A stretch of DNA of 64,000 nt, taken from contig NZ_JANHDN010000011.1 of assembly GCF_024494565.1 (NCBI RefSeq), forward strand, positions 34,011 through 98,010, written 5' to 3'. The position numbers and the translations under genes are program-made. Below, piece after piece: positions 34,327-43,227 of this stretch. The DNA comes from Halorubrum rutilum. GTDB taxonomy: Archaea; Halobacteriota; Halobacteria; Halobacteriales; Haloferacaceae. Every line of letters begins with the position of its first letter. The stretch's first letter is position 1. The notes beneath the pieces were generated by a model that was given only the letters and a program-made list of their open reading frames with translations, was not told the DNA's origin and did no database searches.

Positions 34327-35505
34327 CTACAGCACGAACTGCACGACGGTGTAGATGCCGAAGCCCAGCCCCAGCGACCCGACGAGCGAGCCGACCCACG
34401 CGAGTACCGTGTACCCCATCTTCGCCCGGCTCACGCCCGCGTCGCCGGCGGCGTAGCCGGCGCCGACGATCGCGGAGACGATGATCTCGTTGAACGACAC
34501 CGGGATCCCGAACGCGACCGCGGTCTGGGCGATCGCGAACGAGGGGATGAGCGCCGAGATCGACCGCCGCGGCCCCATCGAGGCGTAGTCCTGCGAGATC
34601 GCCTTGATCATCCGCGGCGCGCCGGTCCAGGACCCGGCCAGCAGCCCGACTCCGCCCCCGACGAGCAGCGCCCACAGCGGGATCCCGGCGTCGCCGACGA
34701 ACAGGGGCACGAGCGGCCCGATCGCCAGCCCGACCTGCGACCCGCCGGCGGAGAACGCGACGAGCCCCCCCATCGCCAGCAGGAACCGCCGCTGGGCCCC
34801 CTCGCGGTCGCGGCCGAGGTCGAGGTACACCGCGACGGTGACGACCGCGGCCACCGCGGCCGTGACGAGGGGCGTGCCGACCGCGCCGACCCCGAGCCCG
34901 GGCCCGATCGCCTGCGAGAGCGACGCCTGCTCGCCCGGGGGGCCGAGCAGCGCGAACCCGACGTTCGCGACGATCGCGCCGACGAGACCCGCGAGCGCCG
35001 CGGTGAGCGGTCGCTCGGGGAGGCGCTCGCCGATCAGCGAGCGCGCCACGACGTAGGCGATCCCGCCGCCGACGAACGGGGTGAGCACCCACAGCGTGAG
35101 GATCTCTGTGTACTTCGGCCACGCGGGGTCGCCGCCCATCGCGAGGCCCACGCCGACCACCGCGCCGGTGACGGTGAAGGCGGTCGCGATCGGGTACCCG
35201 GCGAACACGCCGACCGCGACGAGCCCGGCGGCGGTGACCAGCGCGACGATGGCCGCGCCGGCGGTGAGCGTGACGCCGCCGATCAGCTCCGTGCCGACCG
35301 CCTCGGTCACGTTCGCGCCCTGCAGGACGGCGCCGAGCAGCCCGAGGACGCCCACGATCAGCCCGGCGCGCATCACGGAGATGGCGTTCGCCCCGACGGC
35401 CGGCGCGAACGGGGTGGACCCCGAGGAGCCGGCGCCGATCGACCACGCCATGAACATGCTCGCCGCGCCGGCGACGCCGAGGGTGAGAACGGTGACGACG
35501 ACCAT
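34327..35505 (-). CDS. pitA: PiT-family inorganic phosphate permease
   Basis: This is a 392-aa membrane transporter of the PiT family, coupling phosphate uptake to a cation gradient. It has about eleven hydrophobic helices. The two inverted family signatures are GANAISVMRAGLIVG near the N-terminus and PVSFNEIIVSAIVGAGYAAG near the C-terminus. The segment FAPAVGANAISV contains the conserved GANA core. Its ATG overlaps the stop of a 42-aa membrane protein gene (TAATG), so the pair is coupled. Phosphate is the family default; sulfate has been suggested for some members. Confidence 0.9.
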   Translation of the reverse strand: MVVVTVLTLGVAGAASMFMAWSIGAGSSGSTPFAPAVGANAISVMRAGLIVGVLGLLGAVLQGANVTEAVGTELIGGVTLTAGAAIVALVTAAGLVAVGVFAGYPIATAFTVTGAVVGVGLAMGGDPAWPKYTEILTLWVLTPFVGGGIAYVVARSLIGERLPERPLTAALAGLVGAIVANVGFALLGPPGEQASLSQAIGPGLGVGAVGTPLVTAAVAAVVTVAVYLDLGRDREGAQRRFLLAMGGLVAFSAGGSQVGLAIGPLVPLFVGDAGIPLWALLVGGGVGLLAGSWTGAPRMIKAISQDYASMGPRRSISALIPSFAIAQTAVAFGIPVSFNEIIVSAIVGAGYAAGDAGVSRAKMGYTVLAWVGSLVGSLGLGFGIYTVVQFVL

Positions 35506-35633
35506 TACCGCTGGCCGTCCTCGTACCCCTCGCGGAGCCCGGTCAGCGTGCGCCGGACGAGGAGGAACCCGAAGAAGAAGAGCCCGAGCAGACCGACGAG
35601 AATAACCACGAACAGCGGTTCGACCGAGAGCAT
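35505..35633 (-). CDS. 42-aa single-pass membrane protein coupled to the PiT transporter
   Basis: This protein begins MLSVEPLFVVILVGLLGLFF and ends LREGYEDGQR. It is 42 aa, with one membrane helix (about residues 7-26) followed by a positively charged stretch (VRRTLTGLREG). The TAA overlaps the PiT ATG, which is good evidence that it is translated. It may be a small accessory subunit. Small PiT-linked membrane peptides are seen upstream of haloarchaeal PiT genes as far as I recall, but I have not verified this. Confidence 0.75.
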   Translation of the reverse strand: MLSVEPLFVVILVGLLGLFFFGFLLVRRTLTGLREGYEDGQR

Positions 35634-35952
35634 ACAGTCGAATCCGTCGGCACGGTGTTAGGCGTTTCGGGACTCCCGTCCGCCGGCGGGCGGTGACTAA
35701 AGCGCGTGTTTGTCCCTAAGCTAGGTATAAGCTATCTCCGGCGTAACGTACGGACGCGACCCCCGCTTCGGCCCTCTCCCCCGCGATCGCTCCGCGTCGA
35801 TCGGGCCGGTCCCCGCCGATCGCTCCCCCCTGCCCTCCCCCTGCTTTCCCCCCTCCCCATCCCCGGTCGTTCCGGCCCGCCGGCGCGGCTCGGCCCGCGG
35901 GGCGTCGCGTCCCGCCCGCTCTCCCCCCCCCTTCTCCCGCGGGCGGTACTTC
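35634..35952. other. Gene-free pyrimidine-rich stretch between PiT and phosphodiesterase genes
   Basis: No convincing gene is present. The first 100 bp hold the probable promoter of the PiT pair: CTTATACC read on the minus strand near 35727, in the middle of a short palindromic patch CTAAGCTAGGTATAAGCTA. From about 35758 to 35945 the plus strand is dominated by C runs (CTCCCCC, CTGCCCTCCCCCTG, CTCTCCCCCCCCC), unlike the rest of the window. This is the leader-side sequence of neither gene; it lies downstream of the phosphodiesterase stop. Confidence 0.5.
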
Positions 35953-36519
35953 TCACGGCCCGATCCGAAACCGCTCGAAGACCTCCCCGTCCGGCGTGAC
36001 GAGTCGCCCGTCGAGCGCGGTCTCGCTCCCGTCGCGCCCGTCGGTCTCGCCCCCTCCGTCCCCGTCCGCATCCACCTCGGTCGCCGGCTCCAGTTCGGCG
36101 TGTCCCGGTCGGTTCCCTCGCGGCTGTGCGTGGCTCCCGGGGTTCAGGATCGGGAGGTCGCCCGAGTCGTCGAACCGCGGGCGGTGGCTGTGCCCGCAGA
36201 TCACGGCGTCGGCGTCGCGTCCCCGACCGAGCATGACCAGTCCCGTGTCCCCGCTGCGGTGGCGGTGGGTGACGGCGAACCGCACGCCCGCGTACTCGAC
36301 CGTCCGGACCTCCGAGAGGCGGTCGCGGATCGCGGCGTCGTCGTTGTTGCCGTACACCCCGCGTAGCGTCCGCGCCGCCGACTCGAAGGCGTCGAGCACC
36401 GGTTCGCGGTAGAAGTCGCCGGCGTGGACGACGAGGTCGGCCTCGCGGACCGCCTCCGCGGTGCGCCCCTGCAGCTTCGACTCCTCGCGTGCGTGCGTGT
36501 CGGAGACGACGACGAGCAT
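35953..36519 (-). CDS. YfcE/MJ0936-type metallophosphodiesterase
   Basis: This 188-aa calcineurin-like phosphoesterase has the full dimetal site: D-x-H in VVSDTHARE (N-terminus), GDxxR-like HAGDFYREPV, GNND in GVYGNNDD, GHSH in ICGHSHRPRF, and NPGSHAQPRGNRP near the end. These motifs match the YfcE/MJ0936 phosphodiesterase group. A Gly/Asp-rich insertion (about 148-165) precedes the C-terminal strand. Physiological substrate unknown. Repeat copy E starts 65 bp upstream of its start codon. Confidence 0.9.
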   Translation of the reverse strand: MLVVVSDTHAREESKLQGRTAEAVREADLVVHAGDFYREPVLDAFESAARTLRGVYGNNDDAAIRDRLSEVRTVEYAGVRFAVTHRHRSGDTGLVMLGRGRDADAVICGHSHRPRFDDSGDLPILNPGSHAQPRGNRPGHAELEPATEVDADGDGGGETDGRDGSETALDGRLVTPDGEVFERFRIGP

Positions 36520-36583
36520 ACCCGCAGTCCGTGCGCGCCCGGCTTAAGAAGCGCGCCCGGGACGAGTACTCGAATGTGCCGGG

Positions 36584-36910
36584 GCGGTGGCGCGTGCCTG
36601 CGAGCGGCCCGCTGGCCGCGAGCAGCACGCGCGAGGGAGCCGGTGAGCGCTCGGTGAGCGCTCGGAGAGCGCGAACCGCGAGGTTGGGGTGGTGTGAGGT
36701 GCGGTCGCTGTGCGGTGCGGGGTGGGACTCAAAGGGGCAGCAGGGAGGCGGACGCAGGCGACGTAAGCACCGCAAGGAGTGAGCGGAGCGAACGACTGAG
36801 GAGCGCAGCGAGCGTGCGTCCGCCTCCCGGCTGGGGCTTTGGAGGTGTACCCAGTCGATTCTCAATCGTCATCATATCGCCGAACGACCGGAGCTTCGGA
36901 GACGGTCTGC
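36584..36910 (+). repeat. Dispersed structured repeat, copy E
   Basis: This copy lies in the gap between the phosphodiesterase and rfcS (both minus strand). It starts GCGGTGGCGCGTGCC, with the apical hairpin GCGGCCC-GCT-GGCCGC. Stem 3 is a 19-nt inverted repeat with one mismatch (36738-36756 against 36815-36833). GGCTGGGGCTTTGGAGGTG follows at 36829, then a degenerate tail unit, ACCGGAGCTTCGGAG, 57 bp later at 36887. The remaining 80 bp before rfcS show no gene. Confidence 0.8.
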
Positions 36911-36990
36911 CCGCCGCTGCTACCGTCGGTCTGTGATAAATAACTGCGATCGTACGCCGCGAACGAACCGAGACTTCGATCGTAACTGAC

Positions 36991-37974
36991 CTATTCCTCT
37001 AACGAAAGCGACGCGAGCAGCGACTCCAGTTGCACCTGCTCGTTGGCGCCCTCGGCGATCCGGTAGTCGGCCTCGCCGATCCGCTCCATCAGCGCGACCG
37101 CCTCGCGCTCGCTCAGGTCGAACTCCCAGACGGAGCGGTGGAGCTGGTCGATCACGTCGCCGCCGGCCATCCCCGTCTCCGTGAGCAGCGTGTCCAGGGT
37201 CGCCCGCGCCCGCGAGAAGTCGCCCTCCAGCGCGTTCGTCACCATCGACTCGATCTCCTCGGGCCGCGCGGTCGCCGTGATCGCGTACACCGCCTCCTCG
37301 TCGACGACGTCGCCGGTCGTCGCCGCCGCCTGCAGCGAGTTGATCGCGCGTCGCATGTCGCCGTCGGCGGCGTACACGAGCGCGTCGACGCCTTCGTCGG
37401 TCACCTCGATCCCCTCCGCCGCGGCGATCTCGCGGGTCTGCGCGGCGACGGCCGCGTCCGAGAGCGGCGAGAAGCGGAAGACGGCGCAGCGCGACTGGAT
37501 CGGGTCGATGATCTTCGACGAGTAGTTACACGAGAGGATGAAGCGGGTGTTGTCGGAGAACTGTTCCATCGTGCGGCGTAATGCTGACTGAGCGTCATCA
37601 GTAAGCGAGTCCGCCTCATCGAGGAACACGATCCGGAAATCGCCGCCGAACGACGAGCGCGCGAATCCCTTGATCCGGTCGCGCACCACGTCGATACCGC
37701 GCTGGTCGGAGGCGTTGAGCTCGAGGAAGTTGCCGCGCCAGTTGTCCTCGCCGTACACCTGCCGGGCGATGGCGGTGGCCGCGGTCGTCTTCCCGGTACC
37801 GGCAGGCCCCCCGAAGAGCAGGTGGGGGATGTCGTCCTGCTCGATGTAGCTTTCGAGCCGCTCGACGATCTCCTCCTGGCCGTGGATGTCGTCGAGCGAC
37901 TGCGGCCGGTACTTCTCGATCCAGATCTCCCGGCCGGTCGCGGTCGCAGCCGTCTGCTCGTCGGCCTCGCTCAT
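36991..37974 (-). CDS. rfcS: Replication factor C small subunit
   Basis: This is a 327-aa AAA+ clamp-loader subunit that loads PCNA at primer ends. It begins with [20 protein letters not shown]. Walker A is [15 protein letters not shown], Walker B is [20 protein letters not shown], the arginine-finger SRC motif is [14 protein letters not shown], and sensor 2 is [13 protein letters not shown]. The protein is continuous, with no intein. Codons for residues 124-132 (37579-37605) are CTT ACT GAT GAC GCT CAG TCA GCA TTA, far more AT-ending than the rest of the gene. This is a conserved RFC segment near which archaeal inteins are known to insert. Confidence 0.95.
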   Translation of the reverse strand: MSEADEQTAATATGREIWIEKYRPQSLDDIHGQEEIVERLESYIEQDDIPHLLFGGPAGTGKTTAATAIARQVYGEDNWRGNFLELNASDQRGIDVVRDRIKGFARSSFGGDFRIVFLDEADSLTDDAQSALRRTMEQFSDNTRFILSCNYSSKIIDPIQSRCAVFRFSPLSDAAVAAQTREIAAAEGIEVTDEGVDALVYAADGDMRRAINSLQAAATTGDVVDEEAVYAITATARPEEIESMVTNALEGDFSRARATLDTLLTETGMAGGDVIDQLHRSVWEFDLSEREAVALMERIGEADYRIAEGANEQVQLESLLASLSLEE

Positions 37975-38074
37975 GGCGGATCGGAAGGTCGGCGGGGTGA
38001 TAAACGAACCGAGAACGGGGCGCGGGCGGGACCGGGTCCCGGCCGTCGGCTCGGGCGAGTCAGTCGACGCGGTC

Positions 38075-39019
38075 TCAGGCGAACTCGTCGATGAGCTCGG
38101 GGACGACCTCGAACAGGTCCCCGACGACGCCGTAGTCGGCGATGTCGAAGATGGGCGCGTTCGGGTCGGTGTTGACCGCGATGATGGTGTCCGACCCCTT
38201 CATGCCGGCGACGTGCTGGACCGCGCCGGAGATGCCGACGGCGATGTACACGTCGGGGGTGACGACCTTTCCGCTCTGGCCGACCTGCCGGTTCTTCGGG
38301 AGCCAGCCGTTGTCGACGATCGGCCGGGAGGCGGACAGCGTCGCGCCGAGCGCGTCGGCGAGCTCCTCGACGAGCTCCAAGTTCTCCTCCTCCTCGATCC
38401 CGCGCCCGACCGAGACGAGCACGTCGGCGTCGGCGATGTCGACGTCGCCGCCGCCGACCTCCTCGAAGCCGGTGACGCGCGCGCCGGACTCGGGCAGCTC
38501 AACGTCGACCGACTCGATCGCCGCGTCGCCGACGCCCTCCGCGGGCGCCCACTCGCCGCCGCGGACCGTGAGCACGTGGCGGTCGCCGTCGACGTCGACC
38601 GTCGTCTCCACCTTCGAGCCGTACATCTCGCGGGTGACGGTCAGGCCGCCGTCGTGCTCGAACCCGATCGCGTCCGTCACCAGCGGGAGGTCGCGGTCCT
38701 CGGCCACCGCGGGGACGTAGTCGAGGCCGTTGACCGAGTTCGGCGCCACGACCGTCCCGGCGTCCGTGCGGTCGAGCAGGGCTCCGACCGCCGCCTGGTA
38801 GACGTTGTGGTCGAACTCTTCCCCGTTCTCGACGGCGTGGATCGCGTCCACACCCTCGCGGTTCAGGTCCTCGGTGAAGCCGTCCACGTCCCCGCCGATA
38901 ACGGCGACGTGGAGGTCGCCGCCGCGCGCGTCGGCGAGCTCGCGGCCGGCCGTGATCGCCTCGTAGGAGACGTCGCGGAGCTCCCCGCGGCGGTGCTCGG
39001 CGACGACGAGCACGCTCAT
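38075..39019 (-). CDS. etfA: Electron transfer flavoprotein alpha subunit
   Basis: This 314-aa subunit carries the FAD-binding domain at its C-terminus. The family signature is [20 protein letters not shown], then [20 protein letters not shown]. An N-terminal segment ([20 protein letters not shown]) is the shared ETF fold, and [19 protein letters not shown] precedes the FAD motif. ATG at 39019 overlaps the etfB TGA (TGATG); a GTG one codon earlier is also possible. With EtfB it passes electrons from acyl-CoA or other flavin dehydrogenases to the quinone pool. Confidence 0.94.
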   Translation of the reverse strand: MSVLVVAEHRRGELRDVSYEAITAGRELADARGGDLHVAVIGGDVDGFTEDLNREGVDAIHAVENGEEFDHNVYQAAVGALLDRTDAGTVVAPNSVNGLDYVPAVAEDRDLPLVTDAIGFEHDGGLTVTREMYGSKVETTVDVDGDRHVLTVRGGEWAPAEGVGDAAIESVDVELPESGARVTGFEEVGGGDVDIADADVLVSVGRGIEEEENLELVEELADALGATLSASRPIVDNGWLPKNRQVGQSGKVVTPDVYIAVGISGAVQHVAGMKGSDTIIAVNTDPNAPIFDIADYGVVGDLFEVVPELIDEFA

Positions 39020-39807
39020 CACGCGCCCACCCCCTTGTCACGCAGCACCTCGGCGAGGCGTCCCGCGGCCTCGCCGGCGTCGCCCTCGATCATCTCGGCG
39101 TCCGACTCGCTCTCCGGCTCGTACATCGAGGTGATCGTCAGCGCGCTCTCGACGTCCGCGGCGGTCAGCCCGAGGTCGGACAGCTCCTTCGCGTCGATCT
39201 CCTTGCGCTGCGCCTGCCGGATGCCGCGCAGGCTCGCGTAGCGCGGCTCGTTGATCCCCGTCTGCACGGTCAACACGGCGGGGAGGTCGACGTCGGTGAG
39301 CTCCTCGACGCCGCCTTCCAGCTCGCGGCGGACGTGCGCGACGCCGGCGTCCGCGTCGACTTCGAGGTCGTTGACGACCGCGGCGTGCTCGAAGTCGATC
39401 CGCTCGGCGAGCGCGACCCCGGTCGCGCCGAATCCCGTGTCGGCGGCCTGGACCCCGCCCAGCACGAGGTCCGGCTCCTCGGCCTCGACGACGGCCTCGA
39501 TCGTCGAGACCTTCGCGGCCACGTCGGCGAACCCCTCCTCGAAGGCGTCGTCCCAGACGCGTACGGCGCGGTCCGCCCCCTTCGCGAGCGCCATCCGGAT
39601 CGTCTCCTCCGCCCGCTCCGGGCCGACGGTGACGGTGACGACCTCGTCGGCGACGCCGGCCTCCGCCAGCTGCACCGCGGCCTCGACGGCGTAGTCGTCC
39701 CACTCGTTGAGGTCGTACTCGAGGTCCGACTCCGCGATGTCGGTCCCCTCGATCGCGAAGTCGTCGTCCGCCTCCGCGACCTCTTTGACTGTCACTAGAA
39801 CCTTCAT
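39019..39807 (-). CDS. etfB: Electron transfer flavoprotein beta subunit
   Basis: This 262-aa subunit begins MKVLVTVKEVAEADDDFAIE. ETF-beta features include YDLNEWDDYAVEAAVQLAEA, VTVGPERAEETIRMALAKGA, and PDLVLGGVQAADTGFGATGV (nucleotide-binding loop). The signature-like ELEGGVEELTDVDLPAVLTV lies before the C-terminal arm. The ATG at 39807 begins the conserved strand, while the upstream open extension adds nothing conserved. It is first in the etfBA operon, with a 1-base overlap to etfA. No etf-quinone oxidoreductase or dehydrogenase is adjacent. Confidence 0.94.
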   Translation of the reverse strand: MKVLVTVKEVAEADDDFAIEGTDIAESDLEYDLNEWDDYAVEAAVQLAEAGVADEVVTVTVGPERAEETIRMALAKGADRAVRVWDDAFEEGFADVAAKVSTIEAVVEAEEPDLVLGGVQAADTGFGATGVALAERIDFEHAAVVNDLEVDADAGVAHVRRELEGGVEELTDVDLPAVLTVQTGINEPRYASLRGIRQAQRKEIDAKELSDLGLTAADVESALTITSMYEPESESDAEMIEGDAGEAAGRLAEVLRDKGVGA

Positions 39808-39919
39808 GATCGTTACTCCGTCGCTCGCCCTGTAAGGGTTTTCGAAACGCCTCACTCGCCGCGAGGAGTTGGCTCCGGACGGGCCTCGCCGCCTACCGCG
39901 TTCGGGATCCGGGGCCCCT

Positions 39920-41230
39920 TCACCGCCCGGCGCGGTCGTCGTCCGCCGTCCCGCTCTCTCCGTCCGCCGACTCGTCGTCGCCGTCCGGAAGCGAGATCAG
40001 GTTCTCGCGGCCCAGGCGGAGCTTCTCGATCCGTCCCCCGTCGGCCATCTCCGACAGGAGCTGCGAGACCTTCGCGTCGGACCAGCCGGTCTCGGAGACG
40101 ATGTCGGCCTGCCGCATCCGTCCGCCGTTCTCCGTGAGAAGCCGCTCGACGCGCTCCTCGTCCGAGAGCAGCGAGAGGTCCTCCTCGGGCTCCGACTCCG
40201 CGGACCCGTCGGGATCCCCCTCGGCGTCCGGCGGCCCGACCGCCCCGCCGTTCGGGCCGGCTCCCTCACCCGTCTCCCGGAAGGCGCCCTCGCCGTTTCC
40301 GTTCGCGCCGTTCGCGCCGTTCGCGCCGGCTGCGTCCGTCACGTCGTCCCCATTGGTCTCTATCCGCCGGTAGCCGACGACGCTCCCCGCGATGAGCAGC
40401 GCGGCGACGACGATCGCGGCGGTGAGCATCTCCCACGGGGGGCCCACGGGCCCCGTCGACGCGTACACGACGGCGACTCGCTCGCCCTCGGCGAACGTGC
40501 GCGGCCCCTCGATTATCACGGCGTTGTCGCGGAGCGGGACGGTGGCGCCGGGGGTCCCGGTGACGGTGTACCGCTCCGGGGTCGCCACCTCCAGCGTCTG
40601 TCCCTCGCCGAGCGACCGGAGCCACGTCCCCTCAGGGGTCGTCAGCGCGTCGCCCAGCACGAGGTCGTCGCCGTCGGTCCCGAGGAACTCCGTCCAGACG
40701 AACGTCAGTCGGAGCTCGCCGACGGCGACGGTCCCGTCGTCGGCGACGTCGAACTCGGACGGATCCTCGTGGACGATCACTTCGCGGTTGACGGCCCGGA
40801 TCCGCATCGTCCGGTCGACGGTCCGGCTCGCCTCCCGCGCGAACCCCTCGAACAGCGCGGGGGTCGGGCCGACCTCGCCGTCGCGGAACCGCTCGCCGGC
40901 GCTCCGGAACGCCCCGACCTCCGTCTCGTCGGCCAGCGCGTACCTGACGGACACCTCCCACCGCGCGTCGCGGTCCGGCGTCGGTTCGATCCGGATCCGG
41001 GTCGCCGTGTTCGGGTCGAAGTCGGAGTCGATCTGCGCGGCGGGGCCCGCGGTCGTCCCGAGGGCCTCCGCCGACGGCGCTTCGGCGGTCTGCGCTCCGT
41101 GCGAGGCCGACGGGTCGAGCGGAGACGCCGCCGGGGACGCGACCGCGCCCCCGGCGACCGGCGCCGCGACGCCGCCGACGAGGAGGAGGGCGAACAGCGA
41201 GACGAGGAGGACGCGAAGGGGATTCCGCAT
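39920..41230 (-). CDS. Secreted-domain membrane protein with cytoplasmic winged-helix domain
   Basis: This 436-aa protein has an N-terminal signal peptide (MRNPLRVLLVSLFALLLVGG then an Ala/Gly stretch). An extracellular beta-rich domain spans about 60-265, and a transmembrane helix (LTAAIVVAALLIAGSVVGYR) follows at about 272-291. A Gly/Asn/Ala-rich flexible linker contains the repeat GANGANGANGNGEG. The C-terminal winged helix-turn-helix (about 350-410; NGGRMRQADIVSETGWSDAK, VSQLLSEM) ends with GRENLISLPD. This is the architecture of haloarchaeal membrane-bound regulators that couple an outside domain to DNA binding. Target and signal are unknown. Divergent from the secreted protein at 41396. 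Confidence 0.82.
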   Translation of the reverse strand: MRNPLRVLLVSLFALLLVGGVAAPVAGGAVASPAASPLDPSASHGAQTAEAPSAEALGTTAGPAAQIDSDFDPNTATRIRIEPTPDRDARWEVSVRYALADETEVGAFRSAGERFRDGEVGPTPALFEGFAREASRTVDRTMRIRAVNREVIVHEDPSEFDVADDGTVAVGELRLTFVWTEFLGTDGDDLVLGDALTTPEGTWLRSLGEGQTLEVATPERYTVTGTPGATVPLRDNAVIIEGPRTFAEGERVAVVYASTGPVGPPWEMLTAAIVVAALLIAGSVVGYRRIETNGDDVTDAAGANGANGANGNGEGAFRETGEGAGPNGGAVGPPDAEGDPDGSAESEPEEDLSLLSDEERVERLLTENGGRMRQADIVSETGWSDAKVSQLLSEMADGGRIEKLRLGRENLISLPDGDDESADGESGTADDDRAGR

Positions 41231-41365
41231 GCACGTCTGTCCTCTCGTGGACCGGGCAAAACGCTTTCCATAGTCGGTTTGTGGGCGGGAAACGTCCGTT
41301 CGGTCATCCGAAGCGTCGCAGACCGACCCGGCGCCGCCGGGCCGTGCGGGGCCGTTGAGGTGGAT

Positions 41366-41375
41366 TTTTTATATC
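41366..41375 (+). promoter_or_regulatory. TATA box of the secreted protein gene at 41396
   Basis: TTTTTATATC lies about 21-30 bp before the ATG at 41396. It is the strongest AT patch between the two divergent genes and fixes the start of the plus-strand gene. Confidence 0.65.
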
Positions 41376-41395
41376 AGGGGTCGAACCATCGAACG

Positions 41396-42691
41396 ATGAG
41401 AGCCCTCCCTATCGTCGTCGCGGTCCTGCTGCTGGTCGTCCCGGTCGCAGGGACGACGTCCCCCGCTTTCGGGTCCGACTCCACGGCGATCGCCGAGGTC
41501 CCCGGCTCGATTCCGGTCGATGCCGCCGACCCGATCGAGCCGCCGCGGCTCCCGAACGACCCCTCGCAGGTCGACGAGCCGAACCTCACGTTCCGAACGC
41601 TCTCCGCGCCGGCCGGCGCCGACTCCCGGGTCGCCAGCGCTCCCCGCGGCGCGAACCTCGGTCCCGCGCTCTCCTTCTCGGTCGCGGACGCCGAGGCCGC
41701 CGTGGAGACCGCGGCGGTCGTCGACCGGATCGAGAGCGCCGAGACGAACGCGGAGCGGCGTCGACTCATCCTCGCGGCGCTCGATCGCGTCGAACGCGGC
41801 GAGGAGCGCCTCCACGGCCGCCAGTCGGACGCGTTCAGGGCGCACGCCTCCGGGAACCTCTCCGACCGGGAGTTCCTCAACGAGCTCGTCCGCATCTCCG
41901 CCATCGCCGAAGAGTACGACCGGCGGCTCGAAGAGATCGACGCGCTCGCGGAAGCGACCGACGGCTTCAGCTCCCCGACTCGGCTCGACGAGCTCCAGGT
42001 CGCGATTCAGGTGTACGAGGGGCCCGTCCGCGACCTCGCGCTCGCGACCGCCAGCGGCGAGGTCTCTGCGGCCGAGATTCATATCGAATCGACCCCGAAC
42101 TCGGTCACGCTGGCGACGATCGTCGACGGCCAGTACGTCCGCGAGACGTTCCGGAACGACCGCTGGGACCGCGGCGGCGGCCCGATAAGCAACGACGCCG
42201 CGATCGAGGTAACGTCCGAGTCGTACCCCGAGACGGCGGCGCTCCGGGCGCCCGACGCGTTCGGGGTCGGCTCCGTCCAGCGGATCACCGTCCCGCACGA
42301 GTACGGGATCCTCCGCACCTTCGTCAGCGGCGGAACGCGGGAGGTGTTCGTCGAGCACCAGCGGATCGACCTCGACGCCTTCCCCGACGCCGAGCGCGTC
42401 TCCGAGACCGGCGACGGGTTCACCGTCACCGTCGACCGGAGCTACGTCGGCGGACCGGTGACCGTGACCGTCCTCGACGAGGAGACCGGCGAGCCGGAGC
42501 CCGACGTCACCGTCACGAAAAGCGTCGGTGACAGCGACAGCAGAGCGATCGGCACCACGAACGACGACGGCGTCGTCCGGACGCTCTCGCCGGCGGGGTC
42601 GTACCGCATCACCGTCGTCGACGAGCCCCGCGTCGTCGTCGTCGACGGTCTCGGGCCGATCCCGACGCCGCGGCCCGTCGACGAGGGGTAG
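41396..42691 (+). CDS. Secreted haloarchaeal protein of unknown function
   Basis: This 431-aa protein begins MRALPIVVAVLLLVVPVAGT, a signal peptide with a hydrophobic core. The mature part contains a helical region (VDRIESAETNAERRRLILAA, then LSDREFLNELVRISAIAEEY). A beta-rich region follows (VRDLALATASGEVSAAEIHI through YGILRTFVSGGTREVF). A carboxypeptidase-regulatory-like/Ig-type end comes last (VTVTVLDEETGEPEPDVTVT), finishing GLGPIPTPRPVDEG. It has no C-terminal anchor. The domain set matches haloarchaeal DUF7096-type secreted proteins. The divergent membrane regulator at 40-41 kb is a plausible functional neighbour. Confidence 0.8.
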   Translation: MRALPIVVAVLLLVVPVAGTTSPAFGSDSTAIAEVPGSIPVDAADPIEPPRLPNDPSQVDEPNLTFRTLSAPAGADSRVASAPRGANLGPALSFSVADAEAAVETAAVVDRIESAETNAERRRLILAALDRVERGEERLHGRQSDAFRAHASGNLSDREFLNELVRISAIAEEYDRRLEEIDALAEATDGFSSPTRLDELQVAIQVYEGPVRDLALATASGEVSAAEIHIESTPNSVTLATIVDGQYVRETFRNDRWDRGGGPISNDAAIEVTSESYPETAALRAPDAFGVGSVQRITVPHEYGILRTFVSGGTREVFVEHQRIDLDAFPDAERVSETGDGFTVTVDRSYVGGPVTVTVLDEETGEPEPDVTVTKSVGDSDSRAIGTTNDDGVVRTLSPAGSYRITVVDEPRVVVVDGLGPIPTPRPVDEG

Positions 42692-42793
42692 CGCGGCACA
42701 CGAACCGCGGGCGTCCGCCGTCCGGAACCGCGGGTTCCCGGCCTATCGGAACCCGGCACTGGCCTCTTGTCGGTCCCGCGACGACCCCCGACT

Positions 42794-43195
42794 ATGCGCC
42801 TCCGCGGTCGGCCCCTCTCGCACTGGCTGCTCCTCGCCGCGCTCGGCCAGCTCGCGGCGCGTGCGGCCGTCGGCGGCGTCGCGCTCGTCGTCGACCCCTC
42901 CGGCGGCCTCGTGAACGCGTCGCCGGCTCCGCTCGCCGCGACCCCCGTCGACGACTTCCTACTCCCCGGCGTCCTCCTCCTCCTGCTGTTCGGCGTTTGT
43001 CCGCTCGTCGCCGGCTACGGGGTCAACGCGGGTCGCTCGTGGGGGCGAGCCACGGCCGTCGCCGTCGGCGTCGCGCTGGCGATCTGGGTCGGCGTCGAGA
43101 CGGTCCTTGGGTTCGCCCGCCCGACACGGGGGCTGAACCTCGCCACCGCAGTCGCGGTGGCGGCGCTCGCCGCGGTTCCGCTCGCCCGGTCCTGA
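42794..43195 (+). CDS. Small polytopic membrane protein
   Basis: This 133-aa protein has four hydrophobic segments: SHWLLLAALGQLAARAAVGG, DDFLLPGVLLLLLFGVCPLV, RATAVAVGVALAIWVGVETV and ATAVAVAALAAVPLA. It begins MRLRGRPLSHWLL, and an upstream GTG at 42767 is open but the ATG at 42794 starts at the membrane segment. I recognise no motif. It lies 102 bp after the secreted protein and 32 bp before the pilin-like gene, same direction, so they may be expressed together. Confidence 0.65.
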   Translation: MRLRGRPLSHWLLLAALGQLAARAAVGGVALVVDPSGGLVNASPAPLAATPVDDFLLPGVLLLLLFGVCPLVAGYGVNAGRSWGRATAVAVGVALAIWVGVETVLGFARPTRGLNLATAVAVAALAAVPLARS

Positions 43196-43197
43196 CG

Positions 43198-43205
43198 TTT
43201 TTATC
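43198..43205 (+). promoter_or_regulatory. TATA box of the pilin-like gene
   Basis: TTTTTATC lies about 23-30 bp before the GTG at 43228. It supports a leaderless transcript starting at that GTG and overlaps the end of the preceding small membrane protein gene region. Confidence 0.6.
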
Positions 43206-43227
43206 GGATACCGCGACCAGTCGCGCC

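Noticed and set aside
35732..36865. 377-codon minus-strand frame through repeat copy E and the phosphodiesterase
   Set aside because: It is a frame shift of the phosphodiesterase plus repeat sequence; the real gene has the dimetal motifs.
39869..41395. Long upstream extension of the secreted protein frame on the plus strand
   Set aside because: It runs antisense through the membrane regulator gene and past a strong TATA box at 41366. The signal peptide begins at 41396.
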